Source: Symbiodinium natans
Lineage: Eukaryota > Sar > Dinophyceae > Suessiales > Symbiodiniaceae
Direction: 5' to 3'
Length of the DNA stretch: 64,000 nt
Assembly: GCA_905221605.1 (NCBI GenBank)
Contig: CAJNDS010000779.1
Coordinates: 758,501-822,500, forward strand
The translations under genes were made by a program, and so were the position numbers. Below, piece after piece: positions 10,827-22,452 of this stretch (position 1 is the first letter of the stretch; each line of letters begins with the position of its first letter). Under the pieces are notes generated by a model. It did no database searches and was not told the origin of the DNA. It saw nothing but the letters and a program-made list of their open reading frames with translations.

Positions 10827-10995
10827 ACTCCCCTTAGCACCCTTAATAAAAATGATATGTTGAATATCCTCTTGGGTCTTGCATAAACAGAAATGAACAA
10901 TAATTCCCATACTCCCCTTAGAACCCGTAATAAAAATAGTATGTTGAATATCCTCTTGGGTCTTGCATAAACAGAAATGAACCATAATTCCCCAG
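10827..10995. repeat. Tandem duplication, two units of 84 bp
   Basis: Unit 1 starts ACTCCCCTTAGCACCC at 10827 and unit 2 starts ACTCCCCTTAGAACCC at 10911. They share the core GAATATCCTCTTGGGTCTTG with only a few differences. Eighty-four is a multiple of three, so the minus frame shows a 28-residue repeat containing VHFCLCKTQEDIQH. It lies within the putative intron of RRM gene 2, so coding status is doubtful. Confidence 0.85.
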
Positions 10996-11067
10996 CAGGA
11001 TATAGTGGGGCTCTCAGGGGTTGTGTTGCAGGCACCGGTCTCTGGCAGGGTGCGGTGTAGGGCTTAG

Positions 11068-11191
11068 TTTGGGACGTTCTCCCTTATAAGGCCTTTTCCT
11101 AACAGTCCTTACTAGGCAGCTTCATAGGGATTATCGTACCCCCTATTCGAATCCCTATGAAGGACTGCTAGTGTAAGGGGGAACATCCCAA
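11068..11191. mobile_element. Inverted-repeat element, family A (copy 3)
   Basis: Left end TTTGGGACGTTCTCCCTTAT, right end GGGGGAACATCCCAA, with the internal CTAACAGTCCTTA / AGGACTGCTAG arms typical of the family. Confidence 0.9.
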
Positions 11192-11598
11192 GGCTTAGTG
11201 TTGCTTCAGAGCTGCTTTTCGGACTCCAGGCACCCACTCGGTTCGCCTCTGTGGCGCAAAGGTTGGTGTTGAAGCGCTCACGACCGACCGACTGTGCTTC
11301 AGATCAGGCACTACTTTTCTGGACTTTGCTGCCCCTAAATCCTTTTTGCGCCAGGACTCTCTAATGTGCCTGACCGTAGCCCTAAACAAACAAACACTCA
11401 AAGATAGGGCTCAATCAGGAACTCACAAGCCGGACGCTTCGTCTGCACTAGACATGCAAGCACGATGCTACAGCTGCCCCGGTGGTGCGAACATGTGCTA
11501 AGCCCTCGTTTAACCCCCTAAATCCTCCACCGTAAACTTGCCTCTCGGGCTTCTCTCGGGTCCTAGAATCCCTTTGATTCAGGACTGTTTTTCCCAAC

Positions 11599-11673
11599 CC
11601 AATGGCCCTCCTCCTTCTGGCACTCCGGCGGGATGCCACGAACCCAGAGGCAGTTGCCATCGTTGAACGCCAT
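11599..11673 (-). CDS. RRM gene 2, N-terminal exon with RNP2
   Basis: Begins ATG (11673) and reads MAFNDGNCLWVRGIPPEC then QKEEGHW. CLWVRGIP is a typical RNP2 beta-1 strand. A GT donor follows (TGG|GTTGGG). The matching RNP1 half is at 10245-10319. The helix-1 segment that should lie between them was not found, so one exon is probably missing from this model. The exon may extend upstream of the ATG. Predicted RNA-binding protein, cellular role unknown. Confidence 0.65.
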
Positions 11674-12339
11674 GGTCCGGCGGCACGGTGGGCTTCTGGA
11701 GCTTCAGGGCTTTATGGGGCTCAGGGTTTCATTAGGGTTTCAGGGGTTTCAGGGGCTGCAGAGGGCTGTTGGGGGCTGCAGAGGGCTTATGGGTTCTTTG
11801 TGGTGGAAAGTGGTGTTGGTGTCGAGGTTGGTTCGCGCGCAAGTGTGCAAAGGGTGGCAAGCCTGTGTCTATGGCACGATGTGTTCGCCGAGGGCCCGTG
11901 GCTTGGAGATTTCAAGCTGTCTTCCTGAGCAAGAGCCGAGCTTGAGCCCAAAGACCGCGAACAACTTGAACCTTCAGCCTTCTGCATCCAGATAATTCAG
12001 GGTGGAGGGTGCCGTGATGCCAACAGGATTCGTGTGCGAGTCGTTCAAGGTCTTAACTGGGGCCCTGCGGCGGTATCTCCTCCTGAAACCTTATAAGCCC
12101 TACACCCTAACCTGAGGGTTATAAGGTGCAAGTGCTGGCGACCGGTCCGCACCAAGAATGCTAACCTTCCCCCGCCCCTCCCCAACCCCAGCATGTAGGG
12201 TATTCTTGAAGAAGCCATCGCCTACTTTGTGCAGGCTAGCACGACATCAACCCCTTATAGTCTTATAGGGTTCTTACGGTATCCTACACAAGATTCTTAA
12301 GGCAGAGCTCAACCTGGCATCTCCCCTACTCCACCTCCG

Positions 12340-12425
12340 CCGGTGCAAACATTACGGCAGAGATCGGGCACGCTGCTGCCTTGACCATCCCCCTTCTTCA
12401 TGCAGCAGAAACGGCAGGAACTTCG
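12340..12425 (+). CDS. Exon candidate, unknown
   Basis: Reads AGANITAEIGHAAALTIPLL then HAAETAGTSS in an open, GC-rich frame just before a family A element. No clear donor was found, so the boundary is approximate. Confidence 0.35.
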
Positions 12426-12435
12426 AGCCCACACC

Positions 12436-12565
12436 TTGGGATGTCCCCCCCTTATGCTAACAGTCCTTAGTCGGGATTCTAGTACCGGCGCGCGGGGTAC
12501 ATCGACGGCATAGCCCTGACTATCATCCCCTACTAAGGACTGCTAGTGTAGGGGGGAACATCCCT
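12436..12565. mobile_element. Inverted-repeat element, family A (copy 4)
   Basis: TTGGGATGTCCCCCCCTTAT ... GGGGGGAACATCCC, with arms CTAACAGTCCTTAGTCGGGA / TACTAAGGACTGCTAG. It lies between two exon-like segments on the + strand (about 12340-12425 and 12602-12716), consistent with an intron position. Confidence 0.9.
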
Positions 12566-12601
12566 AACCCCTAAACCCTAAACCCTAAACCCTAAACCAA
12601 G

Positions 12602-12716
12602 CCCTGCTGATGCCTTTTTCCTGGGCACGCAGAAGACAAGGCTGCTGTGCCGGCTGGCCTTCGCCCCCCAGGAACTGGACCCTCAGCAGGAGCACGGGGA
12701 CTCTCCACTCTTTTGA
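12602..12716 (+). CDS. Terminal exon candidate, unknown
   Basis: Acceptor CCAAG|C in CCCTAAACC-type sequence, then 37 codons reading PADAFFLGTQKTRLLCRLAF then APQELDPQQEHGDSPLF and a TGA. Strongly protein-like; the antisense frames have early stops. No family assigned. Confidence 0.5.
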
Positions 12717-12819
12717 AGTAGCCTGAAAGGGTTTAGGGTTCAGTTTAGGGTTTAGGGTTTAGGGTTTAGGGCTTAGGGTTTAGGGTTTAGGGCTTAGGGT
12801 TTAGGGTAGGCTAAACAAA

Positions 12820-12881
12820 ACCGGCAGAACAGCTGCTGGACCAGACCTCGGGTTTGTCCGTCGCAGCTTGGTGACGCCACG
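12820..12881 (-). CDS. Exon candidate, unknown
   Basis: Acceptor GCACAG|GTC, then VVASPSCDGQTRGLVQQLF followed by CRFC, running into telomeric sequence. The family is not recognised. Confidence 0.35.
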
Positions 12882-13374
12882 ACCTGTGCAGCAGAAGAAT
12901 CCCCCCCTGGAAACCCAGAAAGTGTACGGACTAGCCAAAAGCCACGCTTTTTGGCACCGCATGGCCGCATGGTCTCGTAATTCATCAGAAATCCGCCGAG
13001 GCCTCGGGCCGAAGGTGTATAGGTTGTGAGAACCCCCCCCCCCCCCCCCCCCCCCTGCCCCCCCTGCCCCGCCCCTTGCCTGCCCCGACCCCCTCCCCCC
13101 CCTTTGCTTGAGGGTTTGGCTTGAACCTTGAACCCTAAACCCAAAAACACGAAACCCCAAACCGTGAACCTTGAGCCCTAAGCCCACTAACCCTCAACCC
13201 CAAAACCCCAAACCATAAACCATAAACCCGGAACCCTCAACCCTAAACCCTAAATCCAACCCTTATATTGCTTGGGGTCCAGCGACTTGGGCGCTGCAGA
13301 ATCACCATGCTCACGCGGATGCGCTGGGCCGGGCCGAGGCGGGTCGCGTAGCCTTAAACATAAATCAATAAGTA

Positions 13375-13430
13375 TGTGTATATATAAATATATAGATAAA
13401 TATATCTATAGATATATATATATATATAAT
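13375..13430. repeat. AT-rich microsatellite
   Basis: TATATAAATATATAGATA-type tract. Confidence 0.85.
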
Positions 13431-13667
13431 CAGGGCGCGCCCGCCCTCCCCCTGTGGTGTGGTTGGGGTGTTGGGGTTGGTTTAGGGTTTACGGTCCCCG
13501 CCCCCACCCCCCTACCCCCCGGCCCCTAATCCCCTAATGTGGTTGGGGGTGTTGGGGTCGAAGTTTAAGGTCGAAGGTTTGGGGTTTAGTTTGTCATGAT
13601 GCTTTGGATTGGATTGCGGGCGTCGATGCTGCTGGGGCCGGCTCTTGCTGACGAAGTACACAAGCTA

Positions 13668-13780
13668 CTTACTGGTGCTTAAGGGAGAGTGGAAGAGTGA
13701 ATATAGGGACTCTTATAAAGGTATTATATAGGGACTACTATAGGGTTTCACTCTTCCACTCTCCCTTAAGCACCAGTAAG
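13668..13780. mobile_element. Foldback element with perfect 33-bp terminal inverted repeats
   Basis: Positions 13668-13700 and 13748-13780 are perfect reverse complements (end sequence CTTACTGGTGCTTAAGGG...). They are separated by 47 bp containing ATATAGGGACT... . No other copy is seen in the window. Perfect arms imply a young element or a functional hairpin. Confidence 0.9.
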
Positions 13781-13908
13781 GCTCAAGTCGTAAGAATCTG
13801 TTGCATCTTCGTTCCGACAGATAGCGCGCGACTATTGAAGGCCACTCGCACTTCTTACGAGCTTACGATGATGTCCATTTTTCCATGGGTCAAAGCGAGC
13901 TGACTACC

Positions 13909-13987
13909 AGCACCCCCCAAACTACCCTTTAACCATAATAGTAGGGTATATAAGTCCCCTTTATTGAAGGGTAGTTGGGGGTTGCAG
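13909..13987. mobile_element. Short foldback element
   Basis: GCACCCCCCAAACTACCCTT is inverted at the other end as AAGGGTAGTTGGGGGTTGC, with an AT-rich centre. About 79 bp. Confidence 0.75.
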
Positions 13988-14318
13988 GTTTTTGCCCATC
14001 ATCTACGCAACCGCAGCTGAGCACGGTTGCGCATCTCGGAGCCCTCCAAAACTCGGCCACGCTACTCAAAGCGAGTTGGATGGCCTACCCGAAAGCCTAA
14101 GCCCAAAAGAATAAACCAAAGCGGTTTGGGGTTTAGGGTTTATGGAATCCACCCCGAAACCCTAATGAAGCCTGTCAGAAACACGCGCGCCTTCACCAGG
14201 GACACTTGGTCTTCACCGTGGCGCCTAACAGCGCACCCACTGGGCTGTGATCCTGATGCCCAGAAGAACCCATGTTGGAGCACAGCCCTGGATCCGCCAA
14301 AACTCCTAAGGGTCGTTG

Positions 14319-14436
14319 CATGGTCCCTTAGTATGGGCCCCTTCAAGGGTACCCCCTTATTTGCCCCTTGTCTACCCCATACAAATCAGGGGCCCATACC
14401 CTCAGAACTCTTTAACGGAGGTAAGGGACCATGTTA
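14319..14436. mobile_element. Foldback element
   Basis: Outer arms CATGGTCCCTTA / TAAGGGACCATG and inner arms GTATGGGCCCC / GGGGCCCATAC are inverted repeats in the same order. Confidence 0.7.
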
Positions 14437-15114
14437 AGGGCCCATGAGACTACCCTCGGAAAACTAATTACACATGATCGGGGCTTAAGCTTTGGGATGC
14501 GCTAAACCCCAAAACGAACGCCACGTACGCTATGATCATGGGTATTTGCAGGTCCGCCCGCTTTCTTAAAAACGGGACTGCTGCAGGGCTCCCGCGAGAT
14601 GAACCCCTTAAGACCCTTTTGAACCAGGTCTCACGCCTTAAGACCCTAAGACCCCTCCTCCCTCCTCCCTAAACCCCAAACCCTAAACCCTAGACCCTAC
14701 ACCGCCCTTAAGACCCGTACGAAGCCCCCCCGAGCGGTCCGAGGGTTGAGAGGCGCAGGGCAAGCCGGAAGCCACCTGAAAGGCATGGAGCTTGGGGCTG
14801 TAAATCCCCGAAACCCTACATCCTAAACCACAGAAAACCTGAATCCTAAGCCCTTTTTACCCAGACTCCTGAATCCTACGCCCTAAACCATGAACTAGAT
14901 CAGGGCGAGGTTTCGAAGGCAGTGGGCGAGGACCCTATTAGGGTCCGTTTTGCATCCGGGTCTCCTTCCTGCCGGGAACTACTGAGAACCGGACACTGCA
15001 TCTAGTCTCTATCCGCCATGTTGGCTCCGCTATACACTGCCGTAGGCCACCCTACTCCCTTTTGTAGGCCTCCCGAAACCCTAAACCCTAAACCCCAAAC
15101 CCTAATAACGAAAC

Positions 15115-15230
15115 CCCTCGCAGTATTGAACCTCGAAGCCCATGGAAGCCCTAAAGTCAGACTGCGCACGCCGAGCCTCCTCCTCGGTCAGGTCCCCAGT
15201 GCAGGCAAAGGCCTCCCCAACGACTTGAAG
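15115..15230 (-). CDS. Exon candidate, acidic helical protein
   Basis: Open reading VVGEAFACTGDLTEEEARRA then QSDFRASMGFEVQYCE. The donor appears to be TGCGAGG|GTTTCG-like. The helix-rich charged sequence loosely resembles an EF-hand helix, but no full calcium loop is visible. CCCTAAA repeats lie immediately downstream. Confidence 0.5.
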
Positions 15231-17385
15231 AGGGCTTGTGTTTTCTCACCAGTTCCGCATGCGTTTACGGGGTAGAGGTCAGATTGTACAATGGCCAAGT
15301 TCAGGTGATGGTTCAGGGGTTAGGGCCGGTTAGGGTTTAGGGTTTCGGGTTCATGGTTTGGGATTTGGACTTTCGGGGCTGTAGGTATTTCGTGCTATAA
15401 GTCTTTCTAGGACGTGGCTTTTGGGGGCTTAGGTTTTAGGATGTAGCTTTCAACACACACACACACCATGTAGTTAAGGTATAGGGTTTACGAATGAATA
15501 GGTGCCTACTCAAGACAAACACTTATAAACCCTAATCAACACCCTCCCACCCCCCCACTCCACCACCCCCCCGTGCCCGTCTTCCTGAATCCTGCGGCTG
15601 CAGAAAATGTGATCCAGGCGCATGCTGCGACCTGGCAGCAGAAGCGGAACAAGCCAGACTCCCCTTCTTGCCCTAAACCCTAAAACCTTTAAACGAGAGC
15701 CGCCATAAGAAGAAACATCCCTTCCAGAAATCTTAGGATGTCATCCCAGGGTGGCAGGAGCCAACTCGCATACCCTAAGCCCTAAACCCTGAGCTCTAAA
15801 CCACAAACCAACGCAAGCTTAGAAGGGGGCGGCTTAAGGGGGGCCAGGAAGCTAAACCGTAAACCCTAAACCCGAAACCCTAAACCCTAAACCCGAAAAA
15901 ATCCGTCAGGGAAGGTGCAAGCCAAGGGGACTGCGCTTCCTTCGTAGACTCAAGTCAAGGCACCCCATGGTCCAACTAAAAACCGGAACCACCCAGGCAA
16001 GCCATCGCACGCCCAGAGAAAGGTGCGTGAATCATGGGGAACCCTAAGCCCAAAACCCTAAACCCCAAACCCAAAACCCTAAACCCTAAACCCTCAACCC
16101 TAAACCTCCCGAACCCTAAACATGCTTTTCGGCGTCCCCGCCCCTGCGTGGCCTTGCCTGGCTCGGCCCAAGAGCTGCCTGTCGGAACCTGGTTTGGCTT
16201 TGGGGGGGTTTAGGCCTTAAACCCTGAACCCTTTAAACCCTAAACCCTAAACTCTTTTTGCAACTGGACTGCGAACAGCTGCCAGGAAAAGACACGACCC
16301 CCAGTCCCTAAACCTAAACCTTAAGCCCTAGGCCCTAAACCCTAGCCCTAAACCCTAAACTCTGCAGTTTAGGGCGCAGGAGATTTATGTTGTTTAGGGT
16401 TTAGGGTTTGGGGTCTAGCCCTGTATAGATGCCCTTCAAACCCCGAACCCCAACCAAAAAAGGCCTAAACGTGCGAATCAAACACAAGGGGATTTCCTCA
16501 ACCCACCGTCAAGGATGCAACTCAGGCAGCAACCCCCCCCCCCCTAAACCCTAAACCGCAAACCCTAAACCCTAACCCTCAGTACCTTGACGAAGCAGAA
16601 GAAGCAGAGGAACCCCAAGCCGTAAGCCCACCCACCCCCCATTTGAAGAGGGCTCCATCTCAATCGTGTCGTTTCCCTCTTTCGGGGTCCCTGGTGCAAT
16701 GCTCAGGGCACACAATGAAAAAAAGACCATAATTTGACGAACTGAGCATAAGTGGGGGTGCGTGTGTCTGAGTGAGTGAGAAATATGTCATATCTTGACA
16801 AAGCATCGGTGCTTCTGTGCCTTTTGGCCTCTCATACATCCTAGCCCTACAACCTTTACCGGCAGGTGGTGTTAAGCCGCGCTCATCAATGCCACAAAAT
16901 GTCCTTACACCCGGAACCCTAGACTAAACATCCAGACCCTGAAGCCCCATTCAACCCCAAACCCGATAACCCCTAAATAAACCTAAACCCTAAACCCTGA
17001 ACCCTAAACCCTAAACCCTAAACAACCCTAAACCCTAAACCCGAGATCCTAAACCCTAAACCCTCAACCCAGCTTCCAGGCCCGGCCTCTTGGAAACCTT
17101 CCTCCGCGAACCACTTACCGACTTCCGCTGTGGGCCTGCGCGATTCGTGCTGCGAGCCGCGGGCGGAGCCCCTAAAAACACTAAGGAACCTGATGCAATG
17201 GCTGCTCCCTACAAAGCCTACCCACACAAAGGCTGCTGGATTTTAGTTGCCCCCCAGCTTCCTTAGTTCAGGGGTCGTACTGCTACTTCAATGCCCCATG
17301 TGGAGCTTCGGGCGTGGCATGTTGTGGAGGCTCGAGGTTTTGGCCAGAGGCTGCAGCCATCAACTTGTTTTTCCAGAAGGTTTAG

Positions 17386-17531
17386 TTAGGGTTTAGGGTT
17401 TAGGGTTTAGGGTTTAGGGTTTAGGGTTTAGGGTTTAGGGTTTAGGGTTTAGGGTTTAGGGTTTAGGGTTTAGGGTTTAGGGTTTAGGGTTTAGGGTTTA
17501 ATTAGGGTTTAGGGTTTAGGGTTTAGGGTTT
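17386..17531. repeat. Telomeric array, about 20 TTTAGGG units
   Basis: Nearly perfect TTTAGGG tandem interrupted once (TTTAATTAGGG). It ends 24 bp from the EEP exon at 17555-17615. Confidence 0.97.
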
Positions 17532-17554
17532 CCTCTTAGAAGTTTACACCCCAC

Positions 17555-17615
17555 CGTGCAACTGGGCCCCCCACTCGCACTCAGAGTTGAAATCGCCGCA
17601 GACGATCCGCAGCTC
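17555..17615 (-). CDS. Exon of an EEP-superfamily (endonuclease/exonuclease/phosphatase) protein
   Basis: Twenty codons plus one base read ELRIVCGDFNSECEWGAQLH. IVCGDFNS is the conserved Asp-Asn strand of the EEP fold, as in CCR4-type deadenylases. Acceptor GCAAG|GAG and donor CACG|GTGGGG fit exactly. No other exon of this gene was identified with certainty. The EEP start exon at 62801-62869 lies on the far side of a long gene on the same strand, so it probably belongs to a different gene. Confidence 0.6.
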
Positions 17616-18188
17616 CTTGCGGGGCCAAACTCACGGGAAGACCTCAGCCCCTATATAAACCCAATAAAAACCCCAAAAAAACACTGCTTTTTTAAACCCT
17701 AGAAAAAACCCATACAAACCCTGTAAACCCTACAGACCCTGTACAAACCCTAACAAGGCCCTGTAAACAACTTAATTGAAAACATAAGAACAAACTCTCT
17801 AAACCCTATAGCGCCTGTAAACGCTAACCCCCCACCCGTCTGGGTGCGCCTGTGTGGTCACGTGCATACAGGAATTTGGTTGGGGTTTACGGTGAGGGTC
17901 TCGGGGGAGTGGCACACCTGCCGGGCCGACAAATTCTAGCTAGGGCATTTCACCAACCACAGTTCTCTTGTCCCGCCGGTGCCCCCAAACACTCACAAAG
18001 CTGGGTTTTGGGCTGCAATTCGTCTAGGGATTCGCCCTAGAAACTGAGAACTTGCTCGGGACGCGCTCCTGGATGCACAGGTCTGGGGCTGAGTTTGGGC
18101 TTCAGGTGGAACCGGAGGCCTTGTCGATGCTGAGGGCTGGCTAAACGAACCGACATACACCCTGATGAGCCCGGTTTAGGGCCTAGGG

Positions 18189-18266
18189 TATTAAAAATCA
18201 AAAAGTCAATTCCTCATTGAGTTTAAGTACCCTGAAAAGTAACATGTTACCCCACTGTGACAAAGG
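18189..18266 (+). mobile_element. Short dispersed element, family B (copy 2)
   Basis: TATTAAAAATCAAAAAGTCA ... GAGTTTAAGTACCCTGAAAA ... ACCCCACTGTGACAAAGG. Flanked by telomere-like sequence on both sides. Confidence 0.85.
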
Positions 18267-19504
18267 TTTAGGGATTAGAGTTTAGGGCTTAGGGTTTCGG
18301 GTTTAGGGTCCAGCCCCTTGGCCGTCCAGCCCCTTGGCCGTCCTGCTTCCCGTAGTTTTTCTTGAGGCTGTTCAACGCCTCAAGCAAGTGCTGGGACGGA
18401 CCCTCATGTACTCATGGGGGTTTAGGGCTTAGGGTTTAGGGCTTAGGGCTTAGGGTTCAGGGTTCAGGGTTCATGGGACCCTCTACCCCGATATATCTCA
18501 TCCTGAACCAGAAGTTTATTGTCTTTCCGGACCTCTGTGCAGAGGCGATTTGCGGCTTTCCCGAGCCTTTCACACCTTTTGCCCCAAATCCTAAGCACAT
18601 CCATGGTCGGCCTTGATGTGCTCCGAGGACTTGTCGGGATCCCCCACCAGATGCAAGTTGCCTGGCAAGGGCCCCCCCCCCCCCCCCCCCTAAACCCTAA
18701 ACCCTAAACCCTAAACCCTAAACCCTAAACCCTGGAAGTTTCGGGCTAGGGGTCGAAAAGCTCAGGAGTTCTCTGGGGCTTAAGACTCCTCGGGTTTAAG
18801 GTTCTTAGGCTGTCTTGGGAGCTGACGGTGCGCGTTTGGAGTTCAGGTTTCGTTGGCAGAGTTTCCCTGGAGCGTTTGGGTGTCGTAAGACAATTCCCCC
18901 CGCGCGCCTGTAAAATGCTTAAACTTATCTAGACTCCTGCCTGTTGCAAGTATAGCAAACCCGCCGAAAAAAGCGCTTGCCCGAATGAAGAGCGCTTGCC
19001 CGAATGAAGAAGCCACATTGGGGTTTAGGCTCTTTGTTTTTGAGGGTTTTGTTTTGAGCGTCCGAGGTTTAGGATTTACGCTCTGCCTTAAGAACCGAAA
19101 ACCTACGCACTTACTGGTGACCTAAGAATGGAAAAGGAACTTCATAGCGACCACTCCTCACCTACAAATGCATGATGGTGTTTAGACCCGAAACAAAACC
19201 TCTAAGTAAATTCTACGAAAACCCTATCTAAACCCATGATCCCTATGGAAACCCCTAGATAAACCTCTAAGACCCTACTTTATCTCAAGCTTCAGGGGCC
19301 GTGGCCCTCCGAATGAAAACTCCCCCGAAGAGCTGTGGAGAGTTTGCTCCTGAGTTCCCTCCTTCTACAACAGGGTTTAGGGTTTAGGGTCTAGGGTTTT
19401 TTTGCCCACTACCTGGCCATGCACTGCGGTTTCGGGCTTTAGGGTTTAGGCGGTAGGGGGTGGGGAGGGTGGCAGGCGGAAGGCCAAAGGAAACCCGGAA
19501 ACCT

Positions 19505-19612
19505 CGTAGGACTGCTGACAAAAAAGCACCAGCCCCCTTCCAGCCTACGGCCACTTCCAGCACACCCTCGCCTGCTTCGTCGCTGGCGGATGAAGCGTCC
19601 AGAAGGGTTCCC
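19505..19612 (-). CDS. Exon candidate, unknown
   Basis: Open reading LDASSASDEAGEGVLEVAVG then WKGAGAFLSAVLRG. Hydrophobic C-terminal part. Boundaries approximate. Confidence 0.4.
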
Positions 19613-20800
19613 TAAACCCTAAACCCTAAACCCTAAACCCTAAACCTTAAACCCTGGTTTGCAAGTTTGGGGCAGGGATCGGGCTTCAGATTTCATGGTC
19701 TGGCACGGATCAAAGGTTCGTCAGGTTGCAAGGCACTCAAGGTGGTGGGTTTAGGTTTCGGGTTTCGGGTTTCGGTGTGCAGAAAACCTCGGAGACAGGC
19801 TGGGAAGAAGCCCTAAATGGAAGTATGGGTGGTAACTGCAGAAGCTTTGCTGAATATCGTTGAAAAGCCATGCTCCGGCTTCGGCTACCTTCTGAGCCAG
19901 CCGGCAGAACATGTCTGAACTGATAAGAGTCTAGAGTAGTTGATTCGATTGTTAGTGACGGGGGCTGGCGGTGCCATGAGGTATCTAAACGGAAGGATCT
20001 GGAGAGGTTAGTGCAAACTTCCGGTCGGAGACCTTCTCGGATCACAGGAACACGTGTGCCCCGGCCAAAACAACGTCCGAACTGCTACTTGAAACCCTAC
20101 ACTGGTATACTCACCCGCGCAACCTGACCTATGCAAAGTTCACCTTGTCCCAAGCCAGGCAGCCCCAAAAATCCCTGAAACCACCCACTCCCACCCTCAG
20201 TCCTCCACCAGGAAGCGGCTCGACGCCTCGAAGCAAAAGAAGAAGTCCGGATCCTTGCACTGGGATTTCGGATTTCGGGTTCAGGGCTTCGACTCTCGCT
20301 CTAGCGCACGGTAGGTTAGGGTTTAGGGTTCTTCTTCGCTGGCCTTCAATGAGCTCTTTTCCAGTCCGTGATTCCCGCGAAAGAACTCGATCACACCCGT
20401 ACAAGGTCCCTTGTGATATCCCCAAAATACCACGGAAACTTTCTAGGTCCCCTGTCATATCCCGAAATAGCTTGGGGTATGTCGTAGAAGCGTGCTAGAA
20501 TGGCACTAGTTTGTGCGCCTAGACTCTCATGAGGATATTTGTTCTCAGGGGCCACAAAGTCATCCAACCCCCAGGCCGCTTTTGTGGGTTAGGGTTCAGG
20601 GCTTCTTGCCCTCAACCCCCAAAACCCCCCATAAACCCTGACCCAAAATCCTGAAGGGCCCTAGCCCAAAAAAAGGCTCACCTTTTGCATAAAGTATAAT
20701 CATTAGGATTCTATGTAATCCAAAAGGTGACAGGTTACCTACCTAGTCCCTAGGAGGGTTTAGGGGAACGGGGAACCCTAAACCCTAAACCTTCAAAGGC

Positions 20801-20873
20801 CGGGCCCCGCGCCCGAGCCGCCCTTGGCCGGCGCCGCCTCCTCGAAGCGGGCGCGGCGGTAGAGTGTGGCCTG
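20801..20873 (-). CDS. Exon candidate, helical protein
   Basis: Twenty-four codons plus one base: QATLYRRARFEEAAPAKGGS then GAGP. Acceptor AAGCAG|CAG follows a CCCTAA unit; the donor is GC-type (CCCG|GCC). Possibly the same gene as 21850-21937 and 3661-3760, but the codon phase to 21850-21937 does not match directly, so an exon is missing or they are separate. Confidence 0.45.
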
Positions 20874-21746
20874 CTGCTTAGGGTTTATAAGGTTTACAAG
20901 CCTTGTAGGGGTTTTAAAAAAGTTTTGTGTACAGGGTTTTTGTAGGTTTCATAGGTTTTCATAGGGTTTATAGGGTTTACCAGGGTTATTGGGTTTATAG
21001 GGTTTACAAGGGTTATGGGGGTTTTGTTCGGTTCTCGTAGGTTTCATAAGCCTTTACAGGGTTTATAGGGTTTATACGGTATACGGTTGATAGCGAGCCG
21101 AGGCCCAGATCAACTTTGACATAATCTTCCATCTTCCCCATTGCAAGGCCCGTTCTTATACGAGGAAAGGTTTAGGGTTTAGGGTTTCGGGCTTAGTTAG
21201 CGGGGACTCTCTGGAGGTCTGTGAAGCCCTACTGCCCTGTTGAGACTTCCACACAATAACTCCGCCCAAAAAAGGATTTCCATGAAACGAGAGGGGCAAT
21301 CCGGGAAATATAGCTTCTGCCCAAAAGCTCCGAAACCCTGGACCCAAGATTAATGGTTCAGGCGGGTCACAACGCTTGTGGGCGCCCGGTAGCCGCAGAC
21401 GCGCCTGGAACCCGCAGTGAAAAAATGTAATCTGGCTTCCGGTTCAGGGGGAGACTTAAGAGCTTCGACGAAGTGGGTTTGGAACATCCTAAGCCCTCAG
21501 CCCTGTATGAAGTCTGAGTCCGAAAAAAACGAAGAACCTCTTGGCATCTGGTCGTGGTGTCTGCCAGACCCCCTTCTTGTTGAATCTTGTCTGCATCGAC
21601 TCGGCCAGGACGAAGACAATTCCAGCTAGCTCCGAATACGCGTCAACCAAAGCTCCGCAACACAGCGTTCAACCCTACTTCCAATCTGTTTTAGGCTCTA
21701 ACCCCCTCCTCTTGCGCTATGCAACTGCCTGAGACGGGAAATGAAT

Positions 21747-21849
21747 ACCCCCCTCATACTATAAATATAACTAGACCGAGGATAGTTAATAATAGGGGTA
21801 GGGGGGGGGGGGGGGGGGGGGTGTTGATATTAGGGGGAGGGGATTCGAC
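21747..21849 (-). mobile_element. Dispersed element, family J (copy 1), abuts an exon
   Basis: On the minus strand it begins AATCCCCTCCCCCTAATATC followed by a long C run and ...CTATTATTAACTATCC. The same order occurs on the + strand at 33755-33915. The exon at 21850-21937 ends with a GT donor that is the first bases of this element, so the element forms the beginning of the intron. Confidence 0.7.
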
Positions 21850-21937
21850 CCTCAAAGCCCTGTAAAGCTCGGTTGCGGCCATGCAGCTCATTGCGCTGCG
21901 CCTGCTTCTCCCACTCCTTGGCCTGCATCCGCAGTGA
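21850..21937 (-). CDS. Exon of a coiled-coil type protein
   Basis: Reads SLRMQAKEWEKQAQRNELHG then RNRALQGFE (29 codons plus one base). The Lys/Glu/Gln-rich heptad-like pattern suggests a coiled coil. Acceptor CACAG|TCA; donor GAGG|GTCGAATCC, the GT being inside the adjacent family J element. Partner exons are uncertain. Confidence 0.55.
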
Positions 21938-22452
21938 CTGTGGTGACTGTGGAATCAAGGGACTAAAGGAGGGACCCTTATTTCGGACCTTAGGGGTTAT
22001 TTAGCAGGTATTTAGGGGCTGCTTAGGAATAAAGGGACTATGGTCTGGTCCCTTCTAGGGGTCCCTGCCTTTTTCCCTCAAGTGGTATGTCTGTCCAGGA
22101 ACCTCAGAGTCAACAGGGGCGCCTTTGGTTTGTTGAAGGGGAAAACCCTAGAAAAGCGAAGGTGCTGCCCCAGCAGCCCGCTGCAAGCAAAGACTTATAA
22201 ACCAAGAGCACAAGGCTCTCCATGCAGGGCTGCATGGCCTGATGCGGATGATGCGTGGCATCAGGTGCGTAGCTCAGCCCTTCACTATGCCGACGCATGC
22301 CCAAGTTTCCAGCGATGCTAGCATCTGAAGCTGTCAAGAAAGTGCTACGAATCCCTGTTTGCGCTTACCGGAACCCGGCTACTCACAATGCGGACGATGT
22401 ACCCAAATTTCAGCCGACATGGTAGCCTTCACAACCATGAGCCCTCAACCCT

